Assembly: GCF_001543325.1 (NCBI RefSeq)
Contig: NZ_CP013355.1
Coordinates: 1,456,001-1,520,000 of the forward strand
DNA from: Lutibacter profundi
GTDB lineage: Bacteria > Bacteroidota > Bacteroidia > Flavobacteriales > Flavobacteriaceae
DNA length: 64,000 nucleotides
Direction: 5' to 3'
How positions within the stretch are numbered: position 1 is the first letter of the stretch; every line of letters begins with the position of its first letter. The translations under genes were made by a program, and so were the position numbers. Shown in pieces: positions 44,841-53,577 of the stretch. The notes under the pieces are model-generated. The model was not told where the DNA came from and searched no databases. It saw nothing but the letters and a program-made list of their open reading frames with translations.

Positions 44841-45595
44841 TGAAAGATTTAAAAGCTAACATATTGAAAAGTGCACTTCCAAACCATATTGCAATAATTA
44901 TGGATGGTAATGGACGTTGGGCTAAATCAAAAGGAAAACCACGTATTTTTGGACATAAAAATGGTGTTACCTCTGTGAAGGAAATTATTGAAGGTTGTGC
45001 CGAAATTGGAGTTAATTATTTAACTTTGTACGCTTTTTCAACTGAAAATTGGAATAGACCCAAGTTAGAAGTTAAAACTCTAATGGCTTTGTTAGTTTCA
45101 TCATTAAAAAAAGAACTGAAAACGCTGCAAGAAAATAACATAAAACTAAACACCATTGGCACTCTTTATAACTTGCCTGAAAAAGCACAAAAAGAACTTG
45201 CAGATGTTATTGAAAAAACAAAAAATAATAACAGACTAACACTAACATTAGCATTGAGCTACGGCTCTAGAGAAGAAATTGTTAATGTTATCAAAAAATT
45301 ATCAAAAAAAGTTGTTAATAAACAACTTGACATTAAAGAAATTAATGAAAAAATTATAAATAACCATTTATATACGTTTTCTTTGCCGGATGTTGATTTT
45401 ATGATTCGAACAAGTGGAGAAAAAAGAATCAGCAATTTTTTATTATGGCAAATAGCTTATGCTGAATTGTATTTTACAAATACACTTTGGCCAGATTTTA
45501 GAAAAGAAAACCTATTTAATGCAATTTTAGAATATCAGAATAGAGAACGTCGTTTTGGAAAAACTAGTGAACAAATTGAAAAACTCAATGAATAA
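44840..45595 (+). CDS. uppS: Isoprenyl transferase (undecaprenyl diphosphate synthase type)
   Basis: 251 residues. It has the HIAIIMDGNGRWAKSKG signature with catalytic Asp at residue 22, LTLYAFSTENWNRPKLEV (about 70-87), LALSYGSREEIVN and the C-terminal DFMIRTSGEKRISNFLLWQ and ELYFTNTLWPDF. It makes the C55 carrier lipid for peptidoglycan and other surface polymers. It overlaps the bamA start by 8 bases (ATGAATAA). Confidence 0.95.
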   Translation: MKDLKANILKSALPNHIAIIMDGNGRWAKSKGKPRIFGHKNGVTSVKEIIEGCAEIGVNYLTLYAFSTENWNRPKLEVKTLMALLVSSLKKELKTLQENNIKLNTIGTLYNLPEKAQKELADVIEKTKNNNRLTLTLALSYGSREEIVNVIKKLSKKVVNKQLDIKEINEKIINNHLYTFSLPDVDFMIRTSGEKRISNFLLWQIAYAELYFTNTLWPDFRKENLFNAILEYQNRERRFGKTSEQIEKLNE

Positions 45596-48143
45596 ATTAA
45601 ACATAGCCCTTTTACTTTTTACATTTTTTTTAGCAATAACTTCTGTAAGAGCACAAGAACCAAAAAATAATATTTTAAAAGAGATTCAAATAAAAAATGA
45701 TTCCATAGCTAATGATAGCATACCTCCAACACTAAAAAATACTACTTTCAAAAAAGATAGTTCTTATGAACTTGGTGGAATTACAGTTAAAGGTCTTCAA
45801 AAATTTGAAGAAGAAACTGTAAAAGTTTTTACCGGTTTAAAAGTAGGACAACAAATTAAACTCCCTGGAGATAAATTAACAAGTGCCATAAAAAAACTAT
45901 ATGAAACCAAACAATTTAGCAATGTAGAGGTTTACATCTCTAAAATTGATGGTGATATTGCTTATTTAGAATTTGAAGTTCAGGAATTGCCACAACTAAA
46001 CAACGTAACTATTCAAGGTATCAAAAAAAATAAAGCCTCCGATTTACAAAAAGATGCTGAACTTAAAAAAGGAGCAATGGTTACAGATAACTTAATTGTT
46101 ACCACAAAAAATTATTTTAAAAAGAAGTTTCAAGAAAAAGGGTTCTTAAAAACAAAAGTTGCCATAAATACAAGACCCGATACTTCTAGCGTTAACACAG
46201 TGAATATGCTTATTCATATTGACAAAGGTGAAAAAGTAAAAATAAAAAACATCACTTTTGAGGGTAATAAAGATTTTAGCACCAAGAAACTTAGAAAAAC
46301 GCTGAAAAATACTAAAAAGGAAATGTTAGGCAGGTTTTGGAAAAAATCAAAATTTATTGAAGATGATTTTAAAGAAGACCTAGAAAATTTAATTACTACA
46401 TACAGCGAAAAAGGATATAGAGATGCTAGAGTTGTTAACCATTCAATAAGTTGGAATGATGATAATACCTTAAATTTAAATATAAAAGTTGAAGAAGGTA
46501 AAAAATATATTTTTGGAAATATTCAATTTTTGGGAAATACAAAATATACTGATGCTCAACTTCAACGACTTTTAAGAATTGAAAAAGGAGATACTTATAA
46601 CGGTAAAGTTTTAAAAGAAAGAGTTACAGGTGATGGCTCTCCAGATTCTCAAGACATTGCAACTTTATATCAAGATAATGGTTATTTATTTTCAAGAGTG
46701 CTTCCTGTTGAAACAAGAGTAAACAATGACTCTATTGATATTGAAATACGAATTTATGAAGATCAACCTACAAGAATAAAGAAAGTAACTGTTAATGGAA
46801 ATGACAAAACTAACGACCATGTAGTTTTTAGAGAGATTCGGACAAAACCAGGTTATTTATACAGCAAAAGAGATATTATTAGAACAATAAGGGAAATTGG
46901 TCAATTAGGGTTTTTTGATGCTGAAGCTATTTCACCTGATATTAATCCTAACTATCAAGATAAAACTGTTGATATAGATTATACTGTGGCTGAAAAGGGT
47001 TCAAGTCAAATAGAATTACAAGGAGGTTATGGAGGAGGTTCCTTTATTGGTACTTTAGGACTATCATTTAATAACTTTTCTGTTAGAAATTTATTCAACA
47101 AAAAAGCATATCGCCCATTACCTATGGGAGATGGTCAAACACTTTCATTGAGATTGCAAAAAAGTAGATTTTATACCACTTCAAGTTTCTCATTTGTAGA
47201 ACCGTGGTTGGGAGGAAAAAAGCCCCAATCTTTATCATTTTCTATCTATAATTCAAAACAATTTAGATACGATTACCAAACTAATAGGGTTGATAAAGAC
47301 CAACGTTTAAACATTGTTGGAGCATCTATTGGCTTAGGAAAACGCTTGCAATGGCCCGATAATTATTTTACATTATCACAAAGTATTAGCTACCAATTAT
47401 ACGATTTAAAAAACTATCCTGTTTCTACATTTTCTTTTTCAACAGGGTCTTCTAATAATTTATCTTATAGTATTACTTTAGGAAGAAGTTCAGCAGGGCC
47501 AAATCCTGTTTTTCCTAAACAAGGATCTGAATTTAGTATAGGAGCTAAATTAACATTGCCTTACTCATTATTCAATGACAAAGATTACTCAACACTAGAA
47601 GATAGTGAAAAATACAAATGGCTAGAGTATTATAAAGCTAGTTTTAAGGGTAAATGGTATACTGCACTAACAGATGATTTGGTAATTATGACAAATGCTG
47701 AATTTGGAATTTTGGGAAGTTATAATAGTAAATTGGGGGATTCTCCTTTTGAACGTTATTTTGTTGGTGGTGATGGAATAGCAACGTTTCAATTAGACGG
47801 CAGAGAAACAATTGGTTTAAGAGGTTATGAAAATGGTAGATTATCAACAATTAGTGGCGGAACTATTTACAATAAGTTTCAATTAGAACTTAGATATCCT
47901 ATTACACTAAAGCCATCTGCATCAATTTACGTGTTAGGATTTTTAGAAGCTGGTAATTCTTATGACGGCTTTAAAAACTTCAATCCTTTTGTATTAAAAA
48001 GATCAGCAGGTGTTGGACTTAGAATATTTATGCCTGCTTTTGGAATGTTAGGAATTGACTTTGCAAATGGTTTTGACCCTTTACCTGGACAAACAGAAAA
48101 ATCTGGTTGGCAAACTCACTTTATTATTGGGCAACAATTTTAA
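45588..48143 (+). CDS. bamA: Outer membrane protein assembly factor BamA
   Basis: 851 residues from the ATG at 45588, which lies in the last codons of uppS; a TTG at 45555 would add 11 unlikely residues. It has a signal peptide (IALLLFTFFLAITSVRAQ), tandem POTRA domains (about 50-430, with ITVKGLQKFEEETVKVFTGL as the first) and a C-terminal barrel (GGYGGGSFIGTLGLSFNNF, the conserved GLRGYENGRL lid motif and the ending THFIIGQQF with the terminal Phe). It inserts beta-barrel proteins into the outer membrane. It is followed by two OmpH/Skp chaperones that serve the same route. Confidence 0.96.
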   Translation: MNKLNIALLLFTFFLAITSVRAQEPKNNILKEIQIKNDSIANDSIPPTLKNTTFKKDSSYELGGITVKGLQKFEEETVKVFTGLKVGQQIKLPGDKLTSAIKKLYETKQFSNVEVYISKIDGDIAYLEFEVQELPQLNNVTIQGIKKNKASDLQKDAELKKGAMVTDNLIVTTKNYFKKKFQEKGFLKTKVAINTRPDTSSVNTVNMLIHIDKGEKVKIKNITFEGNKDFSTKKLRKTLKNTKKEMLGRFWKKSKFIEDDFKEDLENLITTYSEKGYRDARVVNHSISWNDDNTLNLNIKVEEGKKYIFGNIQFLGNTKYTDAQLQRLLRIEKGDTYNGKVLKERVTGDGSPDSQDIATLYQDNGYLFSRVLPVETRVNNDSIDIEIRIYEDQPTRIKKVTVNGNDKTNDHVVFREIRTKPGYLYSKRDIIRTIREIGQLGFFDAEAISPDINPNYQDKTVDIDYTVAEKGSSQIELQGGYGGGSFIGTLGLSFNNFSVRNLFNKKAYRPLPMGDGQTLSLRLQKSRFYTTSSFSFVEPWLGGKKPQSLSFSIYNSKQFRYDYQTNRVDKDQRLNIVGASIGLGKRLQWPDNYFTLSQSISYQLYDLKNYPVSTFSFSTGSSNNLSYSITLGRSSAGPNPVFPKQGSEFSIGAKLTLPYSLFNDKDYSTLEDSEKYKWLEYYKASFKGKWYTALTDDLVIMTNAEFGILGSYNSKLGDSPFERYFVGGDGIATFQLDGRETIGLRGYENGRLSTISGGTIYNKFQLELRYPITLKPSASIYVLGFLEAGNSYDGFKNFNPFVLKRSAGVGLRIFMPAFGMLGIDFANGFDPLPGQTEKSGWQTHFIIGQQF

Positions 48144-48154
48144 TCAAAATCAGT

Positions 48155-48162
48155 TATATTTG
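48155..48162 (+). promoter_or_regulatory. -7 element TATATTTG for the OmpH genes
   Basis: TATATTTG 45 bases upstream of the first OmpH gene, in the 64-base gap after bamA. Confidence 0.4.
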
Positions 48163-48207
48163 TAAATATTATTAAATGGCACGATTTTTTCTAAATACTT
48201 ATTAGTT

Positions 48208-48987
48208 ATGATAAAAAAAGTTCTTTTCTTTGCATTTATAATTTTAAGTGTTGCTTCAAATGCTCAAAAAGCACAAAGAATTGGCTATATTGATATGGAA
48301 TATATTTTAGAAAATATTCCTGAGTATAAAGAAGCACAAGAAAAAATTAATAACAAAGCAGTTATTTGGCAACAAAATATTGAAAAACAACAAAAAGAGA
48401 TAGAAAAATTAAAAGCTGAATTAAACAATGAAAAAGCATTATTAACTGATGAGTTAATTGTTGAGAAAGAAGAAGATATTCAAATATTAGAATTTGATTT
48501 GAAAAAATTACAAGCTACCTATTTTGGTGTTAACGGTAATTTGTTTTTTTTGAGACAACAATTGGTTAAACCAATTCAAGATTTAGTATTTAATGCGGTA
48601 CAAGATATTGCAACTAAAAGAAGATATGACTTTGTATTGGATAAATCTAGTTCATTAATAATGTTGTATACCAATAAAAAATTCGATATTAGCGATTTAG
48701 TTATTAAAAGCATAACAAGAAGTAAAAAAACAATAGCAGCTAAAGAAAAACAAAAGAAAAGAAATAAAGACAAAACTGAACCAAAAGTACTCAATGAAGA
48801 ATCACAAAAAAAGATAAGTGTTCGTGATTCTAAAAAAGCTGCATTAAAAAAGAAAATTGAAGATAAAAGAGCAGCTCAACTAAAAAAAAGAGAAGAATTA
48901 AAAGCTGCAATTGAAGCTAAAAGACAAAAAAGAATTAAAGAAATTGAAGCTGCCAAAAAAGCAAAAGAAAAAAAGAATAATAATTAA
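48208..48987 (+). CDS. OmpH/Skp family periplasmic chaperone with Lys-rich tail
   Basis: 259 residues. A signal peptide (FFAFIILSVASNAQ) is followed by the OmpH core with RIGYIDMEYILENIPEYKEA (about 24-43), coiled-coil arms and YDFVLDKSSSLIMLYTNK (about 140-155). From about residue 175 to the end is a low-complexity tail rich in Lys, Ala and Glu, which the second OmpH gene lacks. Skp-type proteins hold unfolded outer-membrane proteins on their way to BamA. The long tail may extend the coiled coils or bind another partner. Confidence 0.9.
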   Translation: MIKKVLFFAFIILSVASNAQKAQRIGYIDMEYILENIPEYKEAQEKINNKAVIWQQNIEKQQKEIEKLKAELNNEKALLTDELIVEKEEDIQILEFDLKKLQATYFGVNGNLFFLRQQLVKPIQDLVFNAVQDIATKRRYDFVLDKSSSLIMLYTNKKFDISDLVIKSITRSKKTIAAKEKQKKRNKDKTEPKVLNEESQKKISVRDSKKAALKKKIEDKRAAQLKKREELKAAIEAKRQKRIKEIEAAKKAKEKKNNN

Positions 48988-49006
48988 ATAAATAACAACT
49001 ATAAAA

Positions 49007-49510
49007 ATGAAACAATTTAAAAACTTATTATTAATCGCAATAATTACTGTAGGATTTAACACTGCTGTACAGGCTCAAATAAAAATTGGACACATTAGTA
49101 CAGATCAGCTTTTGAGCATTATGCCAGAGACAAAAGCTATGAATGCTGAACTTGAAAAATTAAGTAAAACTTATGAAACTGAATTAAAAGCTGAGCAAAC
49201 AAAACTGCAAGCTAAATTAAAAAAATATGAAGCTGAAGTTAAATCTCAAACTGACGAGGTAAATCAACAAAGAAGTGCTGAAGTACAACAAGATCAACAA
49301 AACTTATACCAAGCATCTCAAGTAGCTAGAGAAGAAATAAACAAAAAGAGAGATGAAAAATTGAAACCAATTTTAGAAAAAGCTAAAAAAGCTATTGATG
49401 ATGTTGCTGCAGAGCAAGGTTATACATACGTTTTAGAAGCTTCAACTTTAATTGTTGCTAAAGGAACAGATTTACTACCTGCAGTAAAAGCTAAATTAGG
49501 CATTCAATAA
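49007..49510 (+). CDS. OmpH/Skp family periplasmic chaperone
   Basis: 167 residues. Signal peptide (about 1-23, TAVQAQ), then IKIGHISTDQLLSIMPETKA and two long coiled-coil arms with repeated Lys/Glu/Gln, ending in the YTYVLEASTLIVAKGTD strand and LPAVKAKLGIQ. The size matches Skp (about 161). It lies 19 bases after the longer paralogue and ends before a terminator at 49525-49557. Confidence 0.94.
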   Translation: MKQFKNLLLIAIITVGFNTAVQAQIKIGHISTDQLLSIMPETKAMNAELEKLSKTYETELKAEQTKLQAKLKKYEAEVKSQTDEVNQQRSAEVQQDQQNLYQASQVAREEINKKRDEKLKPILEKAKKAIDDVAAEQGYTYVLEASTLIVAKGTDLLPAVKAKLGIQ

Positions 49511-49524
49511 AAAAATAATACTTA

Positions 49525-49557
49525 AAAAAAAATCTCGCAAATGCGAGATTTTTTTTT
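49525..49557 (+). terminator. Intrinsic terminator after the OmpH pair
   Basis: AAAAATCTCGCA and TGCGAGATTTTT pair around a 2-base loop and are followed by a T-run; murI starts 13 bases later. Confidence 0.85.
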
Positions 49558-49569
49558 ACATTTATTCTA

Positions 49570-50355
49570 ATGAAAAAACAACCTATTGGTATATTTGATT
49601 CTGGTATTGGAGGTACATCAATATGGAAAGAAGTTATAAAACTACTTCCCAATGAAAATACTATTTATTTAGCTGACAGTAAAAATGCTCCGTATGGAGA
49701 AAAATCTACTGAAGAAATTATTTCACTATGTATAAAAAATTCTGAACTCTTAATTTCAAAAGGTTGTAAACTAATAATTGTTGCCTGTAATACTGCTACA
49801 ACAAATGCTATAGATTATTTAAGAAATAATTATACTATTCCGTTCATTGGAATAGAGCCTGCTATAAAACCTGCTGCACTTTTAAGTAAAACCGGTGCTA
49901 TTGGAATTTTAGCAACCAAAGGTACATTAGCAAGTGAGTTATTTGAAAAAACAACAGCCAATTACACAAAAAATATTACAACTGTTGAACAAAATGGAGA
50001 AGGGTTGGTTCAATTAATTGAAAATGGAGAGTTAAATTCACACCAATTAAATGAACTACTTATCTCGTACTTAAAACCCATGTTAAATTATAATATAGAC
50101 CATTTGGTTTTAGGCTGTACACATTACCCTTATTTAATTCCTCAAATACAAAACATAGTTGGTGATAATGTAAAAATTATAGATTCTGGTGAAGCTGTAG
50201 CAAAGCAAACCAAAGCCATTTTAAAAAAGCACAACTTAATAGCTTCACAAAAAAAAAGTAACCACTTATTTTATACCAACATTAAAACCAACGTCTTATC
50301 TGAAACTTTAAGTAATGTTTTAGCAACGTTTACCGTTGAAAAGTTAGATTTTTAA
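49570..50355 (+). CDS. murI: Glutamate racemase
   Basis: 261 residues, interconverting L- and D-glutamate for peptidoglycan. It starts with PIGIFDSGIGGTSIWKEV and has the two catalytic Cys at residues 73 (VACNTATTNA) and 183 (LGCTHYPYL). The conserved Asp at 10 and Ser at 11 fit the DSGIGG signature. It is the last gene of the envelope-building run; the structured element at 50364-50484 follows its stop. Confidence 0.96.
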   Translation: MKKQPIGIFDSGIGGTSIWKEVIKLLPNENTIYLADSKNAPYGEKSTEEIISLCIKNSELLISKGCKLIIVACNTATTNAIDYLRNNYTIPFIGIEPAIKPAALLSKTGAIGILATKGTLASELFEKTTANYTKNITTVEQNGEGLVQLIENGELNSHQLNELLISYLKPMLNYNIDHLVLGCTHYPYLIPQIQNIVGDNVKIIDSGEAVAKQTKAILKKHNLIASQKKSNHLFYTNIKTNVLSETLSNVLATFTVEKLDF

Positions 50356-50363
50356 AATTTTAT

Positions 50364-50484
50364 TTACGCTAGGGATAGCATACTTCGAAAAGCACAGCAC
50401 AAGAGCTATTTGTTTGCGCTCTTTTTTAGGTGTTTTCTAACTAAAAAAACGAATAGTGGGCGCCTTATTCAAAAGGTAATGCCC
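50364..50484 (-). ncRNA. Structured flavobacterial intergenic element, copy B
   Basis: A 121-base element with the same layout as 2256-2376. On the minus strand it starts GGGCATTACC 5 bases after the gamma-carbonic-anhydrase stop, has a hairpin TTTTTTTAGTTAGAAAACAC with CTAAAAAA as its partner, the shared block CAAATAGCTCTTGTGCTGTG, and ends CTATCCCTAGCGT. In the other orientation it follows the murI stop. The hairpin arms differ in sequence from copy A while pairing is kept. Possibly the Rfam Flavo-1 class, unchecked. Confidence 0.55.
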
Positions 50485-50489
50485 AAAAA

Positions 50490-50999
50490 CTATTGATACC
50501 AATTAGCATATTTCACATAATTATCAGCAATTCTATTTATTTCTCCCGAAATTAATTCCTCACTAATATCTTTTACTTTTTTTGCTGGTACACCTGCGTA
50601 AATACTTCCCGATTTTACAATTGTACCTTTGGTAACAACAGCTCCGGCAGCAATAATTGAATTACTCTCCACAATACAATCGTCCATAATAATAGCTCCC
50701 ATTCCTACTAAAACATTATCGTGAATTGTACAACCATGTACTAATGCATTATGACCAATAGATACGTTGTTCCCTATATTTGTAGGTGATTTTTTATAAG
50801 TTGCATGTATTACAGCACCATCTTGTACATTAACTTTATTTCCTAATTTTATATAATGTACATCTCCTCTAATTACAGCATTGTACCAAATACTACATTG
50901 ATTTCCCATTTCAACCTCTCCAATAATTACTGAATTCTCAGCGAAAAAACAATCATTTCCAAAAATTGGTTTGTTTCCATTTAACTCTTTAATAATCAT
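50490..50999 (-). CDS. Gamma-class carbonic anhydrase family protein
   Basis: 169 residues folding as a left-handed beta helix of hexapeptide repeats (e.g. NVQDGAVIHATY, IGNNVSIGHNALVHGCTIHD, VLVGMGAIIMDDCIVESNSI). The three metal-binding His of the gamma-carbonic anhydrase (Cam) family are present: one in VIHATY and two in GHNALVHGC. Activity has not been shown for many YrdA/PaaY-like members. It is encoded 18 bases after the PorP/SprF-like gene on the minus strand. Confidence 0.92.
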   Translation of the reverse strand: MIIKELNGNKPIFGNDCFFAENSVIIGEVEMGNQCSIWYNAVIRGDVHYIKLGNKVNVQDGAVIHATYKKSPTNIGNNVSIGHNALVHGCTIHDNVLVGMGAIIMDDCIVESNSIIAAGAVVTKGTIVKSGSIYAGVPAKKVKDISEELISGEINRIADNYVKYANWYQ

Positions 51000-51016
51000 A
51001 TAAAATTTGTTAACTT

Positions 51017-51994
51017 TTAAAAAGAAGCATTGATATTAGGGCATCCATTTCTGCGAGGTTGTCTACACCCAAAATTAAATCCCAACGAAATTTGATGATA
51101 GCCCGCATCGTCAAATAAAATTTCACCCGTTTGTTTTGTATATGTATACGACATCATAAATTTTTGGTAATTGATACCTACAATTGGTGTTAAATAATTT
51201 AATTCTTGTGTATTGGCATTATCAAAACCTCTTCTGTATGAAAATGCAGCCCAAAGTTGAGCATTTGAAACTTCTTTATAAATTTTAATATTAAAATCTA
51301 CAAATTTCTCTCCTGTTCTTTCAATACTTTGAGCCATCACAGAAGGTTCAAATTGAAGATTTTTACCTTTCCCAAAATAATAACCTAACGTTACCAAATA
51401 CCTGCGTAAATTTAATGACTCATACTGATCATTATATAAATTACGAGCACTTAACATAATATTTTTTGCAGTGAAATAAGAAAAAAAACCTTCTTTATGA
51501 TAGGCCATACTAAAATCGGCATTAAAGTAATTCTCGCTTTGTACTATTTGTGAAATCACTGGATCTGGAATTGTAAATTGACTTTCATCAACCGTATTAT
51601 TAACAACCATAAAGGATAGCCCAAATGAAATTTGATTAGACTCTTCTGGCCATCCCAAATTAATATGGTAAGCATAAGTAGCCTGAATTCCCTGTTGGGA
51701 ATGATAACCATTTTTATCATTGAAAAGAATAAAACCAACCCCTGTGTTATCTCCAATACGTTGATGAACACTTAACGTTTGTAATGAAGGTGCATCACTT
51801 ACACCGCTCCATTGACTGCGAGCTGTTAATCTAATTTTACCACAATTACCAATTCCAGCGGCAGAGGGGTGTACTAAATACACATTATCTGATAAATAGT
51901 CAGCGTAAATAGGTAATGTTTCCTGTGCTTTTATAAAAATGGGAGCCACAAAAAGGAAACTTAAAATAAAAGATTTTACAATTTTTACAATCAT
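51017..51994 (-). CDS. PorP/SprF family type IX secretion system membrane protein
   Basis: 325 residues from the ATG at 51992-51994. A longer frame to 52105 was rejected because it would run across the promoter element at 52012-52019. After a signal peptide (about 1-25, FVAPIFIKAQ) it has the PorP/SprF start PIYADYLSDNVYLVHPSAAG, then SVHQRIGDNTGVGFILFNDK and repeated barrel strands with an ending DAGYHQISLGFNFGC. These outer-membrane proteins help build or anchor the type IX secretion/gliding machinery or its adhesins. This member stands away from a sprA or porK-N cluster. Confidence 0.88.
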   Translation of the reverse strand: MIVKIVKSFILSFLFVAPIFIKAQETLPIYADYLSDNVYLVHPSAAGIGNCGKIRLTARSQWSGVSDAPSLQTLSVHQRIGDNTGVGFILFNDKNGYHSQQGIQATYAYHINLGWPEESNQISFGLSFMVVNNTVDESQFTIPDPVISQIVQSENYFNADFSMAYHKEGFFSYFTAKNIMLSARNLYNDQYESLNLRRYLVTLGYYFGKGKNLQFEPSVMAQSIERTGEKFVDFNIKIYKEVSNAQLWAAFSYRRGFDNANTQELNYLTPIVGINYQKFMMSYTYTKQTGEILFDDAGYHQISLGFNFGCRQPRRNGCPNINASF

Positions 51995-52011
51995 TCTTTT
52001 TTTATAAAGCT

Positions 52012-52019
52012 CAAATATA
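52012..52019 (-). promoter_or_regulatory. -7 element TATATTTG for the PorP/SprF-like gene
   Basis: TATATTTG on the minus strand, 17 bases upstream of the ATG at 51994. Confidence 0.5.
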
Positions 52020-52049
52020 ATTAATATATCTTTTAACTCATGTAAATAG

Positions 52050-52337
52050 CTATTTATTATAAGAAGTATTAAAAAGCGACAAAACATTACTTTTAACGTC
52101 TTCATTTCTCCCTATAAATATTTGTATTTCTAAAAACTTTAACACTTTTAACAATGTATTAAACCTATAATCTTTATCACAATCATCTAAACATAATACA
52201 CTATTAACAGCCGTTTTACTTAAATGTGTTCCCAAAATTATTTCACTTTTTTTAATTCCATTATTTTCCATTTTTAAACGAATAATTCTAGCGATTTGAT
52301 TTTTATTATTTACTTCCGTTAGATTTATTGACACCAT
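52050..52337 (-). CDS. Small helix-turn-helix-like protein
   Basis: 95 residues, ATG start at 52335-52337. The middle (about 18-75) is helical, with LKMENNGIKKSEIILGTHLS and LLKVLKFLEIQIFIGR, a layout that fits a lambda-repressor/XRE-type DNA-binding domain, although the match is by eye. It is placed between the PorP/SprF-like gene and the DUF302 gene of the metal cluster, on the opposite strand to the latter. It could be an orphan regulator of either side; no target is visible. Confidence 0.55.
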   Translation of the reverse strand: MVSINLTEVNNKNQIARIIRLKMENNGIKKSEIILGTHLSKTAVNSVLCLDDCDKDYRFNTLLKVLKFLEIQIFIGRNEDVKSNVLSLFNTSYNK

Positions 52338-52545
52338 AATTGAAGAAGTTTTTATTACTCTTCTAATTTACAGATTTTTAGCTAATTAAATAACTATTTT
52401 TAATGAATTTTTATTTATACAAGCACTGTTTATTTCACTATTTTTAAGATTATTTTCACACAAAATATCGCAAGAAGAATAAAGCATTTCATAATTTTAC
52501 AATAAAAAGTCAAAAAAATATAAAATTTGATGCAATAGAATAGTA

Positions 52546-52553
52546 TATCTTTG
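52546..52553 (+). promoter_or_regulatory. -7 element TATCTTTG for the DUF302 gene
   Basis: TATCTTTG 20 bases upstream of the ATG at 52574, with a TTTG 16 bases further upstream where the -33 TTG element would be expected. Confidence 0.5.
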
Positions 52554-52573
52554 TATCACAAAATAAAAATATT

Positions 52574-52963
52574 ATGAACTATTATTTTAGCACAACACTT
52601 AAAAATTCATCTTTTGAAGATGTGAAAGAAAAAGTAACTGAAGCGTTAAAACAAGAAGGTTTTGGTGTTTTAACCAATATTGATGTTAAAGCAACCTTAA
52701 AGAAAAAAATAGATGTTGATTTTAGGCCTTATGAAATATTAGGTGCTTGCAATCCTCATTTTGCACACAAAGCACTTCTTGCTGAAGATAAAATAGGTAT
52801 TATGCTACCTTGCAATGTAATTGTTGAAGAAGTGAAAAATGGAGATATTATTGTTTCTGCTGTTGACCCTATTGCTTCAATGGGAGCAGTTGAAAATAAC
52901 AGTTTAGAAGATATAGCAAAGGAAGTTCAACAAAAACTTAAAAGAGTAATTGACAGTTTATAA
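52574..52963 (+). CDS. DUF302 domain-containing protein
   Basis: 129 residues without a signal peptide. The DUF302 fold is seen as FEDVKEKVTEALKQEGFGVL (about 14-33), GACNPHFAHKALLAEDKIGI (about 58-77) and LPCNVIVEEV, with two conserved Cys (in GACNP and LPCNV). DUF302 proteins appear often beside metal or redox genes but their role is unknown. It has its own promoter and lies just ahead of the HYC_CC_PP and RND efflux genes. Confidence 0.9.
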   Translation: MNYYFSTTLKNSSFEDVKEKVTEALKQEGFGVLTNIDVKATLKKKIDVDFRPYEILGACNPHFAHKALLAEDKIGIMLPCNVIVEEVKNGDIIVSAVDPIASMGAVENNSLEDIAKEVQQKLKRVIDSL

Positions 52964-53008
52964 CCTCCTTTTTAACACATATTTAATAACATACTAAATA
53001 ATAAATTA

Positions 53009-53016
53009 TATCTTTG
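53009..53016 (+). promoter_or_regulatory. -7 element TATCTTTG for the HYC_CC_PP gene and RND operon
   Basis: TATCTTTG 9 bases upstream of the ATG at 53026, indicating a very short leader; the TTG at 53014 falls inside it. Confidence 0.5.
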
Positions 53017-53025
53017 CACAACTTA

Positions 53026-53442
53026 ATGAAATCATTTTTTGTAAAAATAGCAGCAATTTTAATGACTTTTGTAGTCCTTTTTTCTACAATGTCATTTACC
53101 ATTCACCAACACTATTGCGGTGGCGAAGTGTTTGCTAGTGCACTATTTTCAAAAGCTGATTCTTGTAGTATGGATGAAGAAGCTCCTTCAAAAGAAGATT
53201 GTAATATAGGTAACATAGATTGTTGTGATACTATAATTAAAATATATAAAGGGCAAAATGAGTTAGAAACTACTGACGTTTTAAGTTTAAACTTCAATCA
53301 ACAACTATTTGTTGCATCTTTTGTATACACCTATATTAATTTATTTGAAGGCTTAGAGACTAACATCATTCCTTTTAAAAACTACTCTCCTCCTTTATTG
53401 GTCACAGACATACATATTGTTGACCAAGTTTTTCTTATTTGA
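53026..53442 (+). CDS. HYC_CC_PP family exported protein
   Basis: 138 residues from the ATG at 53026. A signal or anchor helix (about 5-25) leads into HQHYCGGEV (the HYC motif), then IDCCDTIIKIYKG (the CC motif) and SPPLLV near the C-terminus (the PP motif), the three marks that name the family. The His and Cys suggest a metal- or redox-linked surface role, but none is proven. It precedes the CusA-type pump gene by 135 bases, and family members often accompany copper or heavy-metal genes in Bacteroidota. Confidence 0.82.
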   Translation: MKSFFVKIAAILMTFVVLFSTMSFTIHQHYCGGEVFASALFSKADSCSMDEEAPSKEDCNIGNIDCCDTIIKIYKGQNELETTDVLSLNFNQQLFVASFVYTYINLFEGLETNIIPFKNYSPPLLVTDIHIVDQVFLI

Positions 53443-53577
53443 TTTTAAATTATTTTTTAGACACCATAAGATAGTAAAATTTATTATACTATTTCTTATT
53501 TGTATTTTATAGAAATTACGGTATACACCATAGTTTTTTATAACTTTAAAAAATAAATAATTAAAATCAAATGCTAT

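Noticed and set aside
51995-52105. N-terminal extension of the PorP/SprF-like gene
   Set aside because: The extension lacks a signal peptide at its start, crosses the TATATTTG element and overlaps the helix-turn-helix gene; the ATG at 51994 gives a normal signal peptide.
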